Of a stretch of 62,159 nt of DNA, positions 53,809-62,159 are shown piece after piece. Within the stretch, counting starts at the first letter, position 1; each line of letters opens with the position of its first letter. This stretch comes from Rhodocyclales bacterium (lineage in GTDB: Bacteria > Pseudomonadota > Gammaproteobacteria > Burkholderiales > Rhodocyclaceae). The DNA lies in assembly GCA_028292505.1 (NCBI GenBank), contig JAQGMF010000050.1, positions 1-62,159 of the forward strand, written 5' to 3'. The translations under genes were made by a program, and so were the position numbers. The notes under the pieces are model-generated. The model saw only the letters and a program-made list of their open reading frames with translations, was not told where the DNA came from and did not search any database.

Positions 53809-54327
53809 GAAAATATCTGCCTTGGTCGATCCGGCATGTGCAATGACCGTGCCTGACAATGCAGACTAACGACAAACACATACCCGCCAGCGCGATCTCG
53901 TCAAAGCGAAACGCTTTAAACGTGCGCAAAAGCTGACGACAGCCTGATGGCTATGACAGAACAAGGATATCGACCAGGACACGACGATGCCGATGATTAA
54001 CAAAATGTCACCATCAGGGACGCAGGAAACCGCGACGGATTGCCGCGAAAGGCTTTACAGCGAGGAACGGATCAGACGCTAGGTAGCACAAATATCTGTT
54101 GAGACGAAGAGGCTATTGGCGATCTTGCACGTAAGCTTACGTCAGGACCTCGTCAAATGTGGCACTCGATGCGGCAGGTGCTTTGCGCGCTTGACTCTCA
54201 AAATTCGTCATTCCCGCCTTCGCGGGAATGACGAGGCGGACGCTTTTTTCTGCTTCATGCAGCTCCGCGCGATACTGGATTCCGACCTTCCGGAACAGTC
54301 TATGACGTTTGGGAAATTGAACAGCCT
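53809..54327. other. Non-coding stretch between the small gene and the sigma-54 activator
   Basis: About 520 bases without a supportable gene. It contains the palindromic repeat at 54206-54233 and a decayed relative (GGATTCCGACCTTCCGGAA) around 54277-54297. The part just upstream of the small gene (53809-53950) presumably holds its promoter; nothing specific is claimed. Confidence 0.5.
54206..54233. repeat. Palindromic repeat CGTCATTCCCGC-CTTC-GCGGGAATGACG
   Basis: Perfect 12-base stem with a 4-base loop, containing ATTCCC-N8-GGGAAT as in dRS3-type elements. Same family as the arms at 32953-33034. Both copies lie in gaps at the edges of T6SS modules. Confidence 0.85.
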
Positions 54328-55338
54328 CTAAGAAGCGGAAAGCGCGTTCTCCGTCAGCCCATACTTGCGCACGAGCTTGCCAAAAGCGCTACGGTCTTGA
54401 CTTGCCATGCGAGCGGCATGCGAGATATTGCCATCCGCGCGCGTCAGCAGATCGCTGATGTAACCGCGCTCGAACTCTGCCACGGCGCGCGCCTTGGCTT
54501 CGCGAAAGCCCACTGCCGATAAATGCGCGGCCAGGGATGAGCTCGCATCGCGATAGGGACCGTCGGTTTCGCCAAGTAATTCGCTGCGCGTGTCTCGCAA
54601 GTGCAACTCGCTGTCTTCGCACAGCAGGAACTCGCGATGGATCACGTTCTCCAGCTCGCGCACATTACCCGGCCAGGCGTGGGAAGAAAGAAACGCTTTA
54701 CCTTCAGCGCTCAAACGTTTGAGCGGCAAGCGGTATTGATGACTGAGACGTTGCAGCATGGTCTGCGCAATCAACACCGCGTCACCCTCGCGTTCGCGCA
54801 AGGCAGGCATCTTCAACGTGAGTACATTGAGGCGATACAAGAGATCCTGGCGGAAGCGGCGCTCGGTCGCCAGCGCGCCGAGATCTGCATTGCAGGCAAC
54901 GATGATGCGCACGTCGACATGACGCAGGCCTCCACCGCCGACGCGGCGATAGGTACGGTCCTGCAGAAAGCGCAGCAATGCGGCTTGCGCCTTGAGCGTC
55001 AGCGTATCGACTTCATCGAGGAACAGCGTGCCGCCTGCGGCCTCGCCTACCAGACCGACTGAAGCCGATTTGGCGTCGGTGAATGCGCCGCGTTCATGAC
55101 CGAACAGTTCGCTCTCGACTAGCGACTCGGAAATGGCGCCACAGTTGACGGGTACGAAAGGTTTATCGGTTCGCCCACCGAGGTAATGAATCGCTCGTGC
55201 TGCCAATTCCTTGCCTGTACCGGTCTCGCCGGCAATCATGACAGTAGCATCGAACTGCGCTAGACGGTGAATGCGGCGCACGGTCTGTTCGAAGCGCGCG
55301 GACTTTCCCACAAGGTTGAAGCGAGACAGCTCTTCCAT
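54328..55338 (-). CDS. Sigma-54-dependent transcriptional activator lacking a sensory domain
   Basis: From the ATG at 55338 (GGGGAAAAG leader) it has 336 residues; an ATG at 55353 is equally in frame. The AAA+ domain starts almost at once: Walker A GETGTGKE, the sigma-54 contact loop GAFTDA, Walker B GGTLFLDEVD, and an arginine-finger region RFRQDLLYRLNVLTLKMPALRERE. The C-terminus is a Fis-type helix-turn-helix (ISHAARMASQDRSAFGKLVRKYGL). With no receiver, PAS or GAF domain its activity must be set by abundance or a partner. Likely activator of the adjacent T6SS. Confidence 0.92.
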   Translation of the reverse strand: MEELSRFNLVGKSARFEQTVRRIHRLAQFDATVMIAGETGTGKELAARAIHYLGGRTDKPFVPVNCGAISESLVESELFGHERGAFTDAKSASVGLVGEAAGGTLFLDEVDTLTLKAQAALLRFLQDRTYRRVGGGGLRHVDVRIIVACNADLGALATERRFRQDLLYRLNVLTLKMPALREREGDAVLIAQTMLQRLSHQYRLPLKRLSAEGKAFLSSHAWPGNVRELENVIHREFLLCEDSELHLRDTRSELLGETDGPYRDASSSLAAHLSAVGFREAKARAVAEFERGYISDLLTRADGNISHAARMASQDRSAFGKLVRKYGLTENALSAS

Positions 55339-55573
55339 CTTTTCCCCACACATTCCCGCGCGTTTTGCCGTGCACTTTGCCGAGCCGACGTGGCGGAAAA
55401 ATGACATTCCGCATCACAACTCTCACCAGCGGGTAACGCTGGGCAACTGCACTTAAAAACCAGTGCTGCGAATTTCTGTATCGGGATTAAACGCGGGAAC
55501 GATGGTTGCGCAAGCGCAGAAATAGGATCACTTATGACTGCAAATTTCAATCGAAAAAAATGTCATGAATTGT

Positions 55574-58081
55574 TCATTTTGGCAACTTGAATCCGAGTGT
55601 TTTCATCGCGCCCGACAAGCCTTGCTTTGTTGTTGCATAGTCATCCCAGGCGTCGTTTCCGACGTCGAGGCGCGTATGAATATTCAAGAGATGCCAGTGC
55701 GCGCCGCCGCTCAAAGATGACAGCTCCGACCACCTCACCGGAACAGAAATACCGAGTCCAGGACGCGAGCGTGCTGACCACGCAGCAGCCGTCGTAGCGC
55801 CGAATCCGTTGCGCAGATAATCCACGAAAATCTTGCCGACGCGATTGCGCGGACCACTCTTGGCGACGAAGCGCTGCGGCAATGTGCCGGCCAGATGCTG
55901 GACGATGGCTTCGGAGAAATCCTTGACCGTATCCCATCCATGCTGGCGCCTGATCGGCACCACTACATGTAGCCCCTTGCCACCACTGGTCTTGAGAAAG
56001 GATACGAGCCCAAGCTCCTGCAAGAAGCCGCGTACAAGCTCGGCGGCCTCCCGCAAGGTCGGCCATTTGACGCCCTCGCCTGGGTCCAGATCGAATGTCA
56101 TTCTGTCCGGCTTGTCGATGGCCGTCTTCACCGCATTCCATGTGTGGAATTCGACGACATTCATCTGCGCTGCCGACAAGAGTGCTTCGAGCGAAGACAC
56201 CTCGATGTAGGGCGGATGATCGGGATCGATCGACTGACTCAACTGCTTCACGCCCGGCATGGCGTGCTCCAGATGCTTCTGGAAGAACAGTTGCCCGCCG
56301 ATACCATCGGGGGCCCTGACCAGCGAGACCGGCCGATCTTTCAAATGCTCGATCATCAAAGGCGCGATGAGGGCGTAATAGCGCACGAGCTGGATCTTCG
56401 TCGCACCGCTTTCCGGATCGATCACACGCTCCGGATTGCTAACATGAAAATCGGGTGGCAATACGCTACGCGGCTCGTCGGGTGACGATAAGTGCACTGG
56501 CCTTTCACGAACGATGGCTTGCGCCTTCTTGTCAGCGCGCAGGCCGTGAAACACAGCCTGGCGAATGTATCTGGACTGGGTCCATTCGCCGAAGGACACT
56601 TCAGCGACAAGTGTCGGCGTCACCCAGTGTGCCTTCTTATCTTTGTCCGTGCGCTGCGCGAACGGGCTGCTCTCTGCCGCAATGGCATCGAGGCGGGATT
56701 TGAGGTCGGTGAGCGTGCGCGCATCGAAGCCCGTGCCCACGTTGCCGGCATAAGTGAGTACACCGTTATCATCATGCACACCGAGGAGCAGCGAACCGAT
56801 GCCAGTGCGCGAGCCTTGCGGATCGGTGTAACCGCCAATCACGAATTCCTGACGCTGGCTGCACTTGAGCTTGATCCAGTTCGGCGAACGGCTTGACACA
56901 TAGGTTGCGGTCTTGCGCTTGCCGATGATGCCTTCGAGACCGGAGTGGCAAGCGGACGCAATGAGATCGGCAGCTGGCTGCTCGAAAGCTTCGCTGAAGC
57001 GCACCGTTGGCACGCTGCCCTTCTTCTTGAACAGAGATTTGAGAAAGTCTCTACGCTGCACGAGCGGCACGGATCGCAGATCGTTGCCGTCGTAGAACGG
57101 AACGTCGAAGAGAAAATAGGTGATGCTGTCGGTATGCGCACCATCGAAAGCATTCTGCAGCGCCTGAAAATCCGGGATGCCATCATCATTCATGACAACG
57201 ATCTCACCATCGAACCAACCCGGCTTCAGTTTCATCTCTCTCAGCGCGGCAACCAGTCGCGGCATTTTCGCCGTCCAGTCATTCCCGTTACGAGTGAATA
57301 ACCGGATTTCGCCGTCATCCACGCGTGCGAGGATGCGGTAGCCATCGAACTTGATTTCGTAGATCCATTCTTCCGCGTCCGCCGGCGGGCCATCGACCAA
57401 GGTGGCGAGTTGCGGCTTGAATGTCGCAGGCAATGCAGCCTTCTTTGCCTCCGCCGGCATGCCATGAAATGACACACCAGATGACTTTGTCATTTTCGTC
57501 CCGACTGTGCGGTTTGTCGACGCGGGCATCTTCAGTGTCGCCACGCTGTCCGGCAGTTCATCGACGACACTGAACTCGTTCGCCGGGCGCACGTATTCGT
57601 CCTTCTCCTTGATCAGCAGCCAGGGTTCCTGTTTCTCTCCCGTGCCCCGCATGCGCACAAGCGTCCAGTGCCCGTGCAGCTTGTGGCCGCGCAATTCGAA
57701 CTTCAGCTTTCCGGCCTTGTAACCTGCAACAGGGTCGCCGATGGGAAGCCACACGCCTTTATCCCAAATGATTACTCTGCCGGCGCCATACTGCTTTTCC
57801 GGAATCTGTCCTTCGAAGCTGTTGTAGGAGATCGGATGGTCTTCGACATGAACGGCCATCCTTTTGTCTTTCGCATCGAAGCTGGGCCCCTTGGGGATCG
57901 CCCAACTCTTCATCGTGCCATCCAGCTCCAGGCGGAAGTCGTAGTGCAGACGCGTTGCCCAATGTTTCTGTATGACAAATGAGAGCGCCTCGGTATTTGC
58001 GACACCGCCTTCCGGCGGTTCGGTGGTGACGGAAAAGTTGCGCTTGGCCTTGTAGGTTTTCAGCGCGTCGGTCGTGTTCAC
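55574..58081 (-). CDS. ligD: Multifunctional DNA ligase D (phosphoesterase-ligase-polymerase)
   Basis: The GTG at 58081, with GGGGAG upstream, gives 835 residues; a TTG 28 codons earlier falls at the edge of a terminator and is rejected. The order is phosphoesterase (about 20-180; FVIQKHWATRLHYDFRLELDG), ATP-dependent ligase (about 210-500; adenylation motif EIKFDGYRI, later WFDGEIVV and EGIIGKRK), and polymerase/primase (about 540-830; MTFDLDPGEGVKW with the DxD, TSGGKGLHVVVPI). It repairs double-strand breaks with Ku in bacterial end joining; no ku gene is in this window. Confidence 0.95.
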   Translation of the reverse strand: MNTTDALKTYKAKRNFSVTTEPPEGGVANTEALSFVIQKHWATRLHYDFRLELDGTMKSWAIPKGPSFDAKDKRMAVHVEDHPISYNSFEGQIPEKQYGAGRVIIWDKGVWLPIGDPVAGYKAGKLKFELRGHKLHGHWTLVRMRGTGEKQEPWLLIKEKDEYVRPANEFSVVDELPDSVATLKMPASTNRTVGTKMTKSSGVSFHGMPAEAKKAALPATFKPQLATLVDGPPADAEEWIYEIKFDGYRILARVDDGEIRLFTRNGNDWTAKMPRLVAALREMKLKPGWFDGEIVVMNDDGIPDFQALQNAFDGAHTDSITYFLFDVPFYDGNDLRSVPLVQRRDFLKSLFKKKGSVPTVRFSEAFEQPAADLIASACHSGLEGIIGKRKTATYVSSRSPNWIKLKCSQRQEFVIGGYTDPQGSRTGIGSLLLGVHDDNGVLTYAGNVGTGFDARTLTDLKSRLDAIAAESSPFAQRTDKDKKAHWVTPTLVAEVSFGEWTQSRYIRQAVFHGLRADKKAQAIVRERPVHLSSPDEPRSVLPPDFHVSNPERVIDPESGATKIQLVRYYALIAPLMIEHLKDRPVSLVRAPDGIGGQLFFQKHLEHAMPGVKQLSQSIDPDHPPYIEVSSLEALLSAAQMNVVEFHTWNAVKTAIDKPDRMTFDLDPGEGVKWPTLREAAELVRGFLQELGLVSFLKTSGGKGLHVVVPIRRQHGWDTVKDFSEAIVQHLAGTLPQRFVAKSGPRNRVGKIFVDYLRNGFGATTAAAWSARSRPGLGISVPVRWSELSSLSGGAHWHLLNIHTRLDVGNDAWDDYATTKQGLSGAMKTLGFKLPK

Positions 58082-58166
58082 GATGTAGCTCCCCAATGCC
58101 CATGCAGGTCGGGTTCTTACATCGGGAAGCAGCCGCAAGAAGTATTCCGCGCCTATTCTATCCAAT

Positions 58167-58195
58167 AAAAAAGCACCGACATGCGGTGCTTTTTT
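58167..58195. terminator. Bidirectional terminator between cytochrome genes and ligD
   Basis: AAAAAAGCACCG, loop ACATG, CGGTGCTTTTTT. It can end the minus-strand cytochrome transcript just before the ligD leader. Confidence 0.92.
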
Positions 58196-58221
58196 ATTGC
58201 TGAACCATCTGGTGTCTTAAA

Positions 58222-58557
58222 TTATTTCCTCACCATCAAGCCTTGCTGGCTGGAGAAATATGCCGCCAGATCTTCGATTTCTTCAGGCGTCAGCGGAGCC
58301 GCCATGCCCTTCATGATGTCGTTCTTGCGCGTACCAAGTTGGTAAGCGTGCAAGGAGTGAATGATGTAGTCCTCGTTCTGTCCGGCCAGACGCGGGAAAG
58401 TGGCGACGGCACTGTTGCCATCGACGCCATGGCAAGCTGCGCAGGTAACCGATTTGGCCTTGCCGCGCACCACGTCGCCGGCATGGGCAGAGCCCGTCAG
58501 CAGCAGCATGCCGAGAAGAGGAATCGTCAGGTATTTGATCATCATCATTGCGCTCAT
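58222..58557 (-). CDS. Small c-type cytochrome (class I, c553/c4-like)
   Basis: A 111-residue periplasmic cytochrome. A Sec signal (MIKYLTIPLLGMLLLTGSAHA) precedes the haem motif CAACH at residues 39-43 and a late Met (IMKGMAAPL) as the likely second axial ligand; the closing EIEDLAAYFSSQ helix is typical. Starts at 58557, 58548 or 58542 are all possible; the first overlaps the preceding cytochrome stop as ATGA, suggesting coupled translation of a pair. Confidence 0.9.
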   Translation of the reverse strand: MSAMMMIKYLTIPLLGMLLLTGSAHAGDVVRGKAKSVTCAACHGVDGNSAVATFPRLAGQNEDYIIHSLHAYQLGTRKNDIMKGMAAPLTPEEIEDLAAYFSSQQGLMVRK

Positions 58558-58877
58558 TTCGTCGTGCCGGCATAGTAAGCCGCGATATCTGCCATGTCCT
58601 GCTCGGAAAGCGTCGTCGCGATGCTGTTCATGTCCGCATGCTTGCGATCACCAGCTTTGTATTCGTGCAGCGCGCTGACGATGTAGGCCGAGTGCTGCCC
58701 ACCGAGTTTGGGTACCTGATAGGTTTCAGGGAAGGTGGTGTGGTAGCCGGGAATGCCGTGGCACCCGATACACATGGAGATCTTCTTCTTGCCGATCTGG
58801 GGATGCCCATCCGCTGCCTGTGCAGCATATGCGCTCAACCCCAGGCTCGCCGCCAGCAGCACAGCCGTGATTTTCAT
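58554..58877 (-). CDS. Small c-type cytochrome (class I)
   Basis: The ATG at 58877 gives 107 residues; the frame is open further upstream but without cytochrome-like sequence. A signal peptide (MKITAVLLAASLGLSAYAAQA) precedes CIGCH at residues 36-40. YQVPKLGGQHSAYIVSALHEYKAGDRKHADMNSIA contains the probable distal Met. The C-terminal DMADIAAYYAG helix matches its partner. The pair may form a c4-like electron carrier, which normally is one di-haem polypeptide. Confidence 0.9.
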   Translation of the reverse strand: MKITAVLLAASLGLSAYAAQAADGHPQIGKKKISMCIGCHGIPGYHTTFPETYQVPKLGGQHSAYIVSALHEYKAGDRKHADMNSIATTLSEQDMADIAAYYAGTTK

Positions 58878-59036
58878 GGTTGCTTTCGATTGCAATGAGT
58901 TTGGAATTTGGAGCTTCGTGCTGAGTGCTTCGTAATATCGCAACGCGTAGCTAATACTGCACGAAAGTGGCGATTTTACAGGCCTTGCGGCTGATATCAA
59001 ACTCTAAACGCGTTACTTGCACGACGTAGCGATTTT

Positions 59037-59594
59037 TCACGCCCCTGTCAGGAGGCGGCGCGCCCAGAATAGGCCGGCAATGGTCTTGGTATCGGTGATA
59101 CGACCATCGAGCACGGCAGCCTCCGCGTCGTCGATCGACATCTCGAAAACCTCAAGGAATTCACCCTCGTCGAGACGCTGTCCTTCGTAAGACAAACCAC
59201 GCGCCAGGAACAATTCGATGCGTTCGCTGGAATAGGCAACGCAGGGATGCAAGGCGCCGACATATTGCCAATCGCGCGCGACGTAGCCGGTCTCTTCCAG
59301 CAGCTCGCGTTGTGCGCAGACCAGTGGCTCCTCGCCGGCATCGAGCTTGCCTGCAGGCAATTCGATGAAGACCTGACCCACCGGGTAGCGATACTGCCGC
59401 TCGAAAACGAGAACACCAGGACGCAGCTCCGCGATCACAATGCAGGCGCCGGGATGCTTGACGTATTCGCGCATGGCGAGCGAACCGTCCGGCAGACGTA
59501 CCTCATCGCGCCAGACCTTCAACAGCTTGCCGTCCACGAGTTGTTCGCTGGCAACGCCCTGCTCTATGAGTGCTGGATCGTGATTGCCGTTCAC
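59037..59594 (-). CDS. NUDIX ADP-ribose/ADP-sugar pyrophosphatase
   Basis: A 185-residue NudF-like enzyme. The NUDIX box GKLDAGEEPLVCAQRELLEETG is complete (GX5EX7REX2EEXG). The preceding VLVFERQYRYPVGQVFIELPAG segment and later YVGALHPCVAYSSERIELFLARG are characteristic of ADP-ribose pyrophosphatases. It starts 2 bases after nuoN ends and is probably in the nuo transcript. An NADH-linked salvage role is inferred from that position. Confidence 0.92.
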   Translation of the reverse strand: MNGNHDPALIEQGVASEQLVDGKLLKVWRDEVRLPDGSLAMREYVKHPGACIVIAELRPGVLVFERQYRYPVGQVFIELPAGKLDAGEEPLVCAQRELLEETGYVARDWQYVGALHPCVAYSSERIELFLARGLSYEGQRLDEGEFLEVFEMSIDDAEAAVLDGRITDTKTIAGLFWARRLLTGA

Positions 59595-59596
59595 GC

Positions 59597-61063
59597 TCAG
59601 AAGGATCCGTGGATCACAAGGCTGCAGAAATACATCAGCACATTCGGGAACAGACCGAGCGCGACGACGGCCAGTACATTGGCGGATAGCACCACGCGCA
59701 CACCGACACCGGCGACGATGGGGGCATCATCGAGTGGCTCATCGAAGAACATCAGCTTGACAATGCGCAGGTAGTAGAAAGCGCCGATGAGCGACATCAT
59801 CACGGCAAACACGGCAAGCCAGACGTGGTCTGTCGCAACGACGAATTGCAGCACCATGAATTTGGAGAAGAAGCCGACGAAGAACGGAAGGCCGGCCATC
59901 GAGAACATGAGGATGGCCATCATCGCCGCCCACCAGCTGCTGCGTTTGTTAAGACCTTTGAAATCGTCGATCTGATCCGCCTCGAAACCAGCGCGCGACA
60001 TCAGCAGCAAAATACCGAAGCTGCCCAGTGTCGTCAGTGCATAAGTCACGGCATAAAACAGCGCTGCCGAATAGGCATTGTCAGCAAGATAACGCTCGCC
60101 GCCGACCACGCCGGAAGCCAGACCGAGCAGGATGAAACCCATATGGCCGATGGTCGAATACGCCAGCATGCGTTTGATATTGGTCTGCGCGATCGCACCC
60201 AGATTACCGATCGCCAGCGAACCGATGGCCAGCAGGATCAACATCATCTGCCACTGCTCGGCGAAGTCCCAGAAGCCCACAGCCAACAGACGAAAAGCCA
60301 TCGCAAAGGCCGCCAGTTTGGGAGCCGATGCAATCAATATTGTGACCGCTGTCGGCGCGCCCTGATAGACATCGGGCAGCCACATGTGAAACGGCACCGC
60401 ACCGATCTTGAAACCGATGCCGGCCACGATGAAGACGAGACCGAACAGCAGCACCGGACGATTGGCTTGCTGCTCGAACAGCGCCCGCGCCACTTCGATG
60501 ATGTTGAGCGTCTGCGTGCCGCCATAGACCATCGAGATACCGTAGAGCAACAGTCCGGACGCCAGCGCACCGAGCACGAAATACTTCATGCCGGCTTCAG
60601 TGGATTGCGTGGAATCGCGATTGATGGCGACCAGTGCATATGAAGACAGCGATAGCATTTCGAGGCCGAGATAGACGGTCAGCAGACTGCCCGCGGTGAT
60701 CAGGATCATCGAGCCGAGCATCGCGAACATGACAAGCAGGTAATACTCGACCGTTTCCAGACCGCGATCGATGAGGTAGCGGCGACCGTAAAACAGACTC
60801 GTCGCGACGGACAACGCCACCCACACCTTGAGGAAATCGCCCAGCGGATCGTCGATATACATCTGGCCAAAGGTGAAGCCGACATCGCGACCTGTGAACA
60901 CCGCGACGAGCGCCATGCCGAGGATCGTCACCTGGGTCATCCAGTACGCGGCGGTTGTCGCACCACGGCGCATGAACGACACCACCAGCAGCATGAGCAA
61001 CGCCATGCCCGCAACGAACAACTCTGCGGCGGCTGGTAAAAAATCTGGTATCTGGAATTCCAT
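59597..61063 (-). CDS. nuoN: NADH-quinone oxidoreductase subunit N
   Basis: A 488-residue antiporter-like inner-membrane subunit of respiratory complex I with about 14 hydrophobic helices. Recognisable blocks are LTVYLGLEMLSLSSYALVAINRDS (glutamate in helix 5), GIGFKIGAVPFHMWLPDVYQGAPTAVT (lysine and discontinuous helix), and LAYSTIGHMGFILLGLASG. It follows nuoM with a 30-base gap, the standard end of the nuo operon. Confidence 0.96.
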   Translation of the reverse strand: MEFQIPDFLPAAAELFVAGMALLMLLVVSFMRRGATTAAYWMTQVTILGMALVAVFTGRDVGFTFGQMYIDDPLGDFLKVWVALSVATSLFYGRRYLIDRGLETVEYYLLVMFAMLGSMILITAGSLLTVYLGLEMLSLSSYALVAINRDSTQSTEAGMKYFVLGALASGLLLYGISMVYGGTQTLNIIEVARALFEQQANRPVLLFGLVFIVAGIGFKIGAVPFHMWLPDVYQGAPTAVTILIASAPKLAAFAMAFRLLAVGFWDFAEQWQMMLILLAIGSLAIGNLGAIAQTNIKRMLAYSTIGHMGFILLGLASGVVGGERYLADNAYSAALFYAVTYALTTLGSFGILLLMSRAGFEADQIDDFKGLNKRSSWWAAMMAILMFSMAGLPFFVGFFSKFMVLQFVVATDHVWLAVFAVMMSLIGAFYYLRIVKLMFFDEPLDDAPIVAGVGVRVVLSANVLAVVALGLFPNVLMYFCSLVIHGSF

Positions 61064-61093
61064 TTTATGCCTGTCTGATTTTCGGTATCCGGA

Positions 61094-62159
61094 CTACAGC
61101 TTGCCCGCCGCGACGTGCTGCAGCAGATCGGTCACGGACGCGTGCATCACTTCGGTAATCGGCAGCGGATACAGGCCCATGGCCAGCACGCACACTGCAA
61201 GGACCGCCAGGAACACGAATTCACGCTTGTTGATATCGGTCAGCTCGGCGACGTGTGCGTTGGCGATCGCGCCGAACATGACGCGCTTATACATCCACAA
61301 GGTATAAGCCGCTCCCATGATCAGGGTTGTGGCGGCGGCGAAGCCGATCCAGAAATTGAATTTCACCGCGCCAAGAATCACCATGAATTCGCCAACGAAA
61401 CCGCTGGTGGCCGGCAGGCCGGCATTGGCCATTGCGAACAGCATGAACAGCGCACCGAACTGCGGCATGCGGTTGATGACGCCGCCATAATCGGAAATCT
61501 GCCGACTATGCATGCGGTCGTAGAGCACACCGATACACAGGAACATCGCCCCCGACACGAAGCCGTGCGAAATCATCTGCACCAGCGCGCCTTCCATGCC
61601 GAGCTGGTTGAACATGAAGAAGCCCAAGGTGACGAAACCCATGTGCGAGATCGACGAATAGGCGACCAGCTTCTTCATATCGGTCTGCACCAGCGCGACG
61701 AAGCCGATGTAGATCACCGCGATCAGCGACAGCGTGATCATCAGCGGCGCGAAGTGTTGCGCCGCATCCGGCACGATGGGTAGCGAGAAGCGCAGGAACC
61801 CATACGCACCCAGCTTCAGCGCAATCGCCGCCAGCACCACCGAACCGCCGGTGGGTGCCTCGACGTGCGCGTCGGGCAACCAGGTGTGCACCGGCCACAT
61901 CGGCACCTTCACCGCGAAAGAAAGCAAGAAGGCCCAGAAGATCCATTTCTGCGTCGACTCACCGAGCTTGAGATCGTGCCAGTCGAGAATGCTGAAGCTA
62001 CCGCCGGAATGCTGAAACAGGTAGATGAATGCCACCAGCATAAGCAGCGAACCGAGCAGCGTGTATAGGAAGAACTTGATCGCCGCATACACACGGTTGG
62101 GGCCGCCCCAGATACCGATGATCAGATACAGCGGAATCAGCGAGGCCTCGAAGAAGACA
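61094..62159 (-). CDS. nuoM: NADH-quinone oxidoreductase subunit M, C-terminal part
   Basis: About 354 C-terminal residues; the reading frame continues past the right edge of the window, so the start is not seen. Blocks typical of NuoM are FFEASLIPLYLIIGIWG, AFLLSFAVKVPMWPVHTWLPDAHVEAPT, KKLVAYSSISHMGFVTLGFFMFN and NAGLPATSGFVGEFMVILGA. It is a proton-pumping antiporter-like subunit of complex I. Confidence 0.96.
   Translation of the reverse strand, partial: VFFEASLIPLYLIIGIWGGPNRVYAAIKFFLYTLLGSLLMLVAFIYLFQHSGGSFSILDWHDLKLGESTQKWIFWAFLLSFAVKVPMWPVHTWLPDAHVEAPTGGSVVLAAIALKLGAYGFLRFSLPIVPDAAQHFAPLMITLSLIAVIYIGFVALVQTDMKKLVAYSSISHMGFVTLGFFMFNQLGMEGALVQMISHGFVSGAMFLCIGVLYDRMHSRQISDYGGVINRMPQFGALFMLFAMANAGLPATSGFVGEFMVILGAVKFNFWIGFAAATTLIMGAAYTLWMYKRVMFGAIANAHVAELTDINKREFVFLAVLAVCVLAMGLYPLPITEVMHASVTDLLQHVAAGKL

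Noticed and set aside
54116..54331. 71-codon plus-strand open frame
   Set aside because: Runs through the palindromic repeat at 54206-54233 and has no ribosome site or similarity; not a gene.
55574..58165. Longer ligD starting at a TTG at 58165
   Set aside because: The TTG touches the A-run of a strong terminator and the extra 28 residues are not conserved; GTG at 58081 has a proper ribosome site.

Overview
The window is a bacterial chromosome segment, most likely from a betaproteobacterium. Supporting signs are flhD-flhC directly upstream of motA-motB, a DUF3567-like small gene, and nuoM-nuoN followed by a NUDIX gene. The genus cannot be fixed from sequence alone. No rRNA, tRNA, CRISPR array or insertion sequence was seen.

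Left part (1-22.5 kb) is ordinary chromosome. It opens with hexuronate catabolism: the end of uxuA, an SDR-type fructuronate reductase and uxaC. Flagellar control follows on the minus strand: flhD-flhC with its own terminator, then motA-motB behind a near-consensus sigma-28 promoter. Next come an HDOD-REC-GGDEF signalling protein, a zinc-ribbon NUDIX hydrolase, an HNH nuclease, a SemiSWEET transporter, htpG with a good sigma-32 promoter, a sensor kinase, greB, small DUF genes, a second HDOD protein and a B12-dependent ribonucleotide reductase (nrdJ).

Central part (about 23-55 kb, almost all minus strand) is a type VI secretion (T6SS) locus. Reading in the direction of transcription: a sigma-54 activator without a sensory domain, a small gene, a natural tssB-tssC fusion behind a candidate -24/-12 promoter, hcp, tssE, tssF, tssG, vgrG with a long Asn/Thr/Ser-rich tail, a DUF2169-pentapeptide gene carrying an in-frame TAA at codon 16, a second pentapeptide gene, DUF3540, a PAAR-like DUF4150 tip, tssJ, tssK, tssL, tssM, and tssA. 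No clpV/tssH is present. Mixed with and following tssA are six proteins of unknown function that look like candidate effectors. They are rich in Pro, Ser, Arg or Gly and carry eukaryote-like sequence features: RGG boxes, a calmodulin-type IQ motif, KKRKV-type basic clusters, FPPPxPP and Ser-Pro arrays. Two share a C-terminal nucleotidyltransferase-like signature (GSSVTG...SDIDVGI) and two others share an N-terminal module. A GNAT-domain protein closes the run. This effector-like array coupled to a ClpV-less T6SS with a fused sheath protein is the most interesting part of the window.

Right part (55.5-62.2 kb) holds ligD (DNA ligase D), two small c-type cytochromes, a NUDIX ADP-sugar pyrophosphatase, nuoN and the 3' part of nuoM, all minus strand, with a strong terminator between the cytochromes and ligD.
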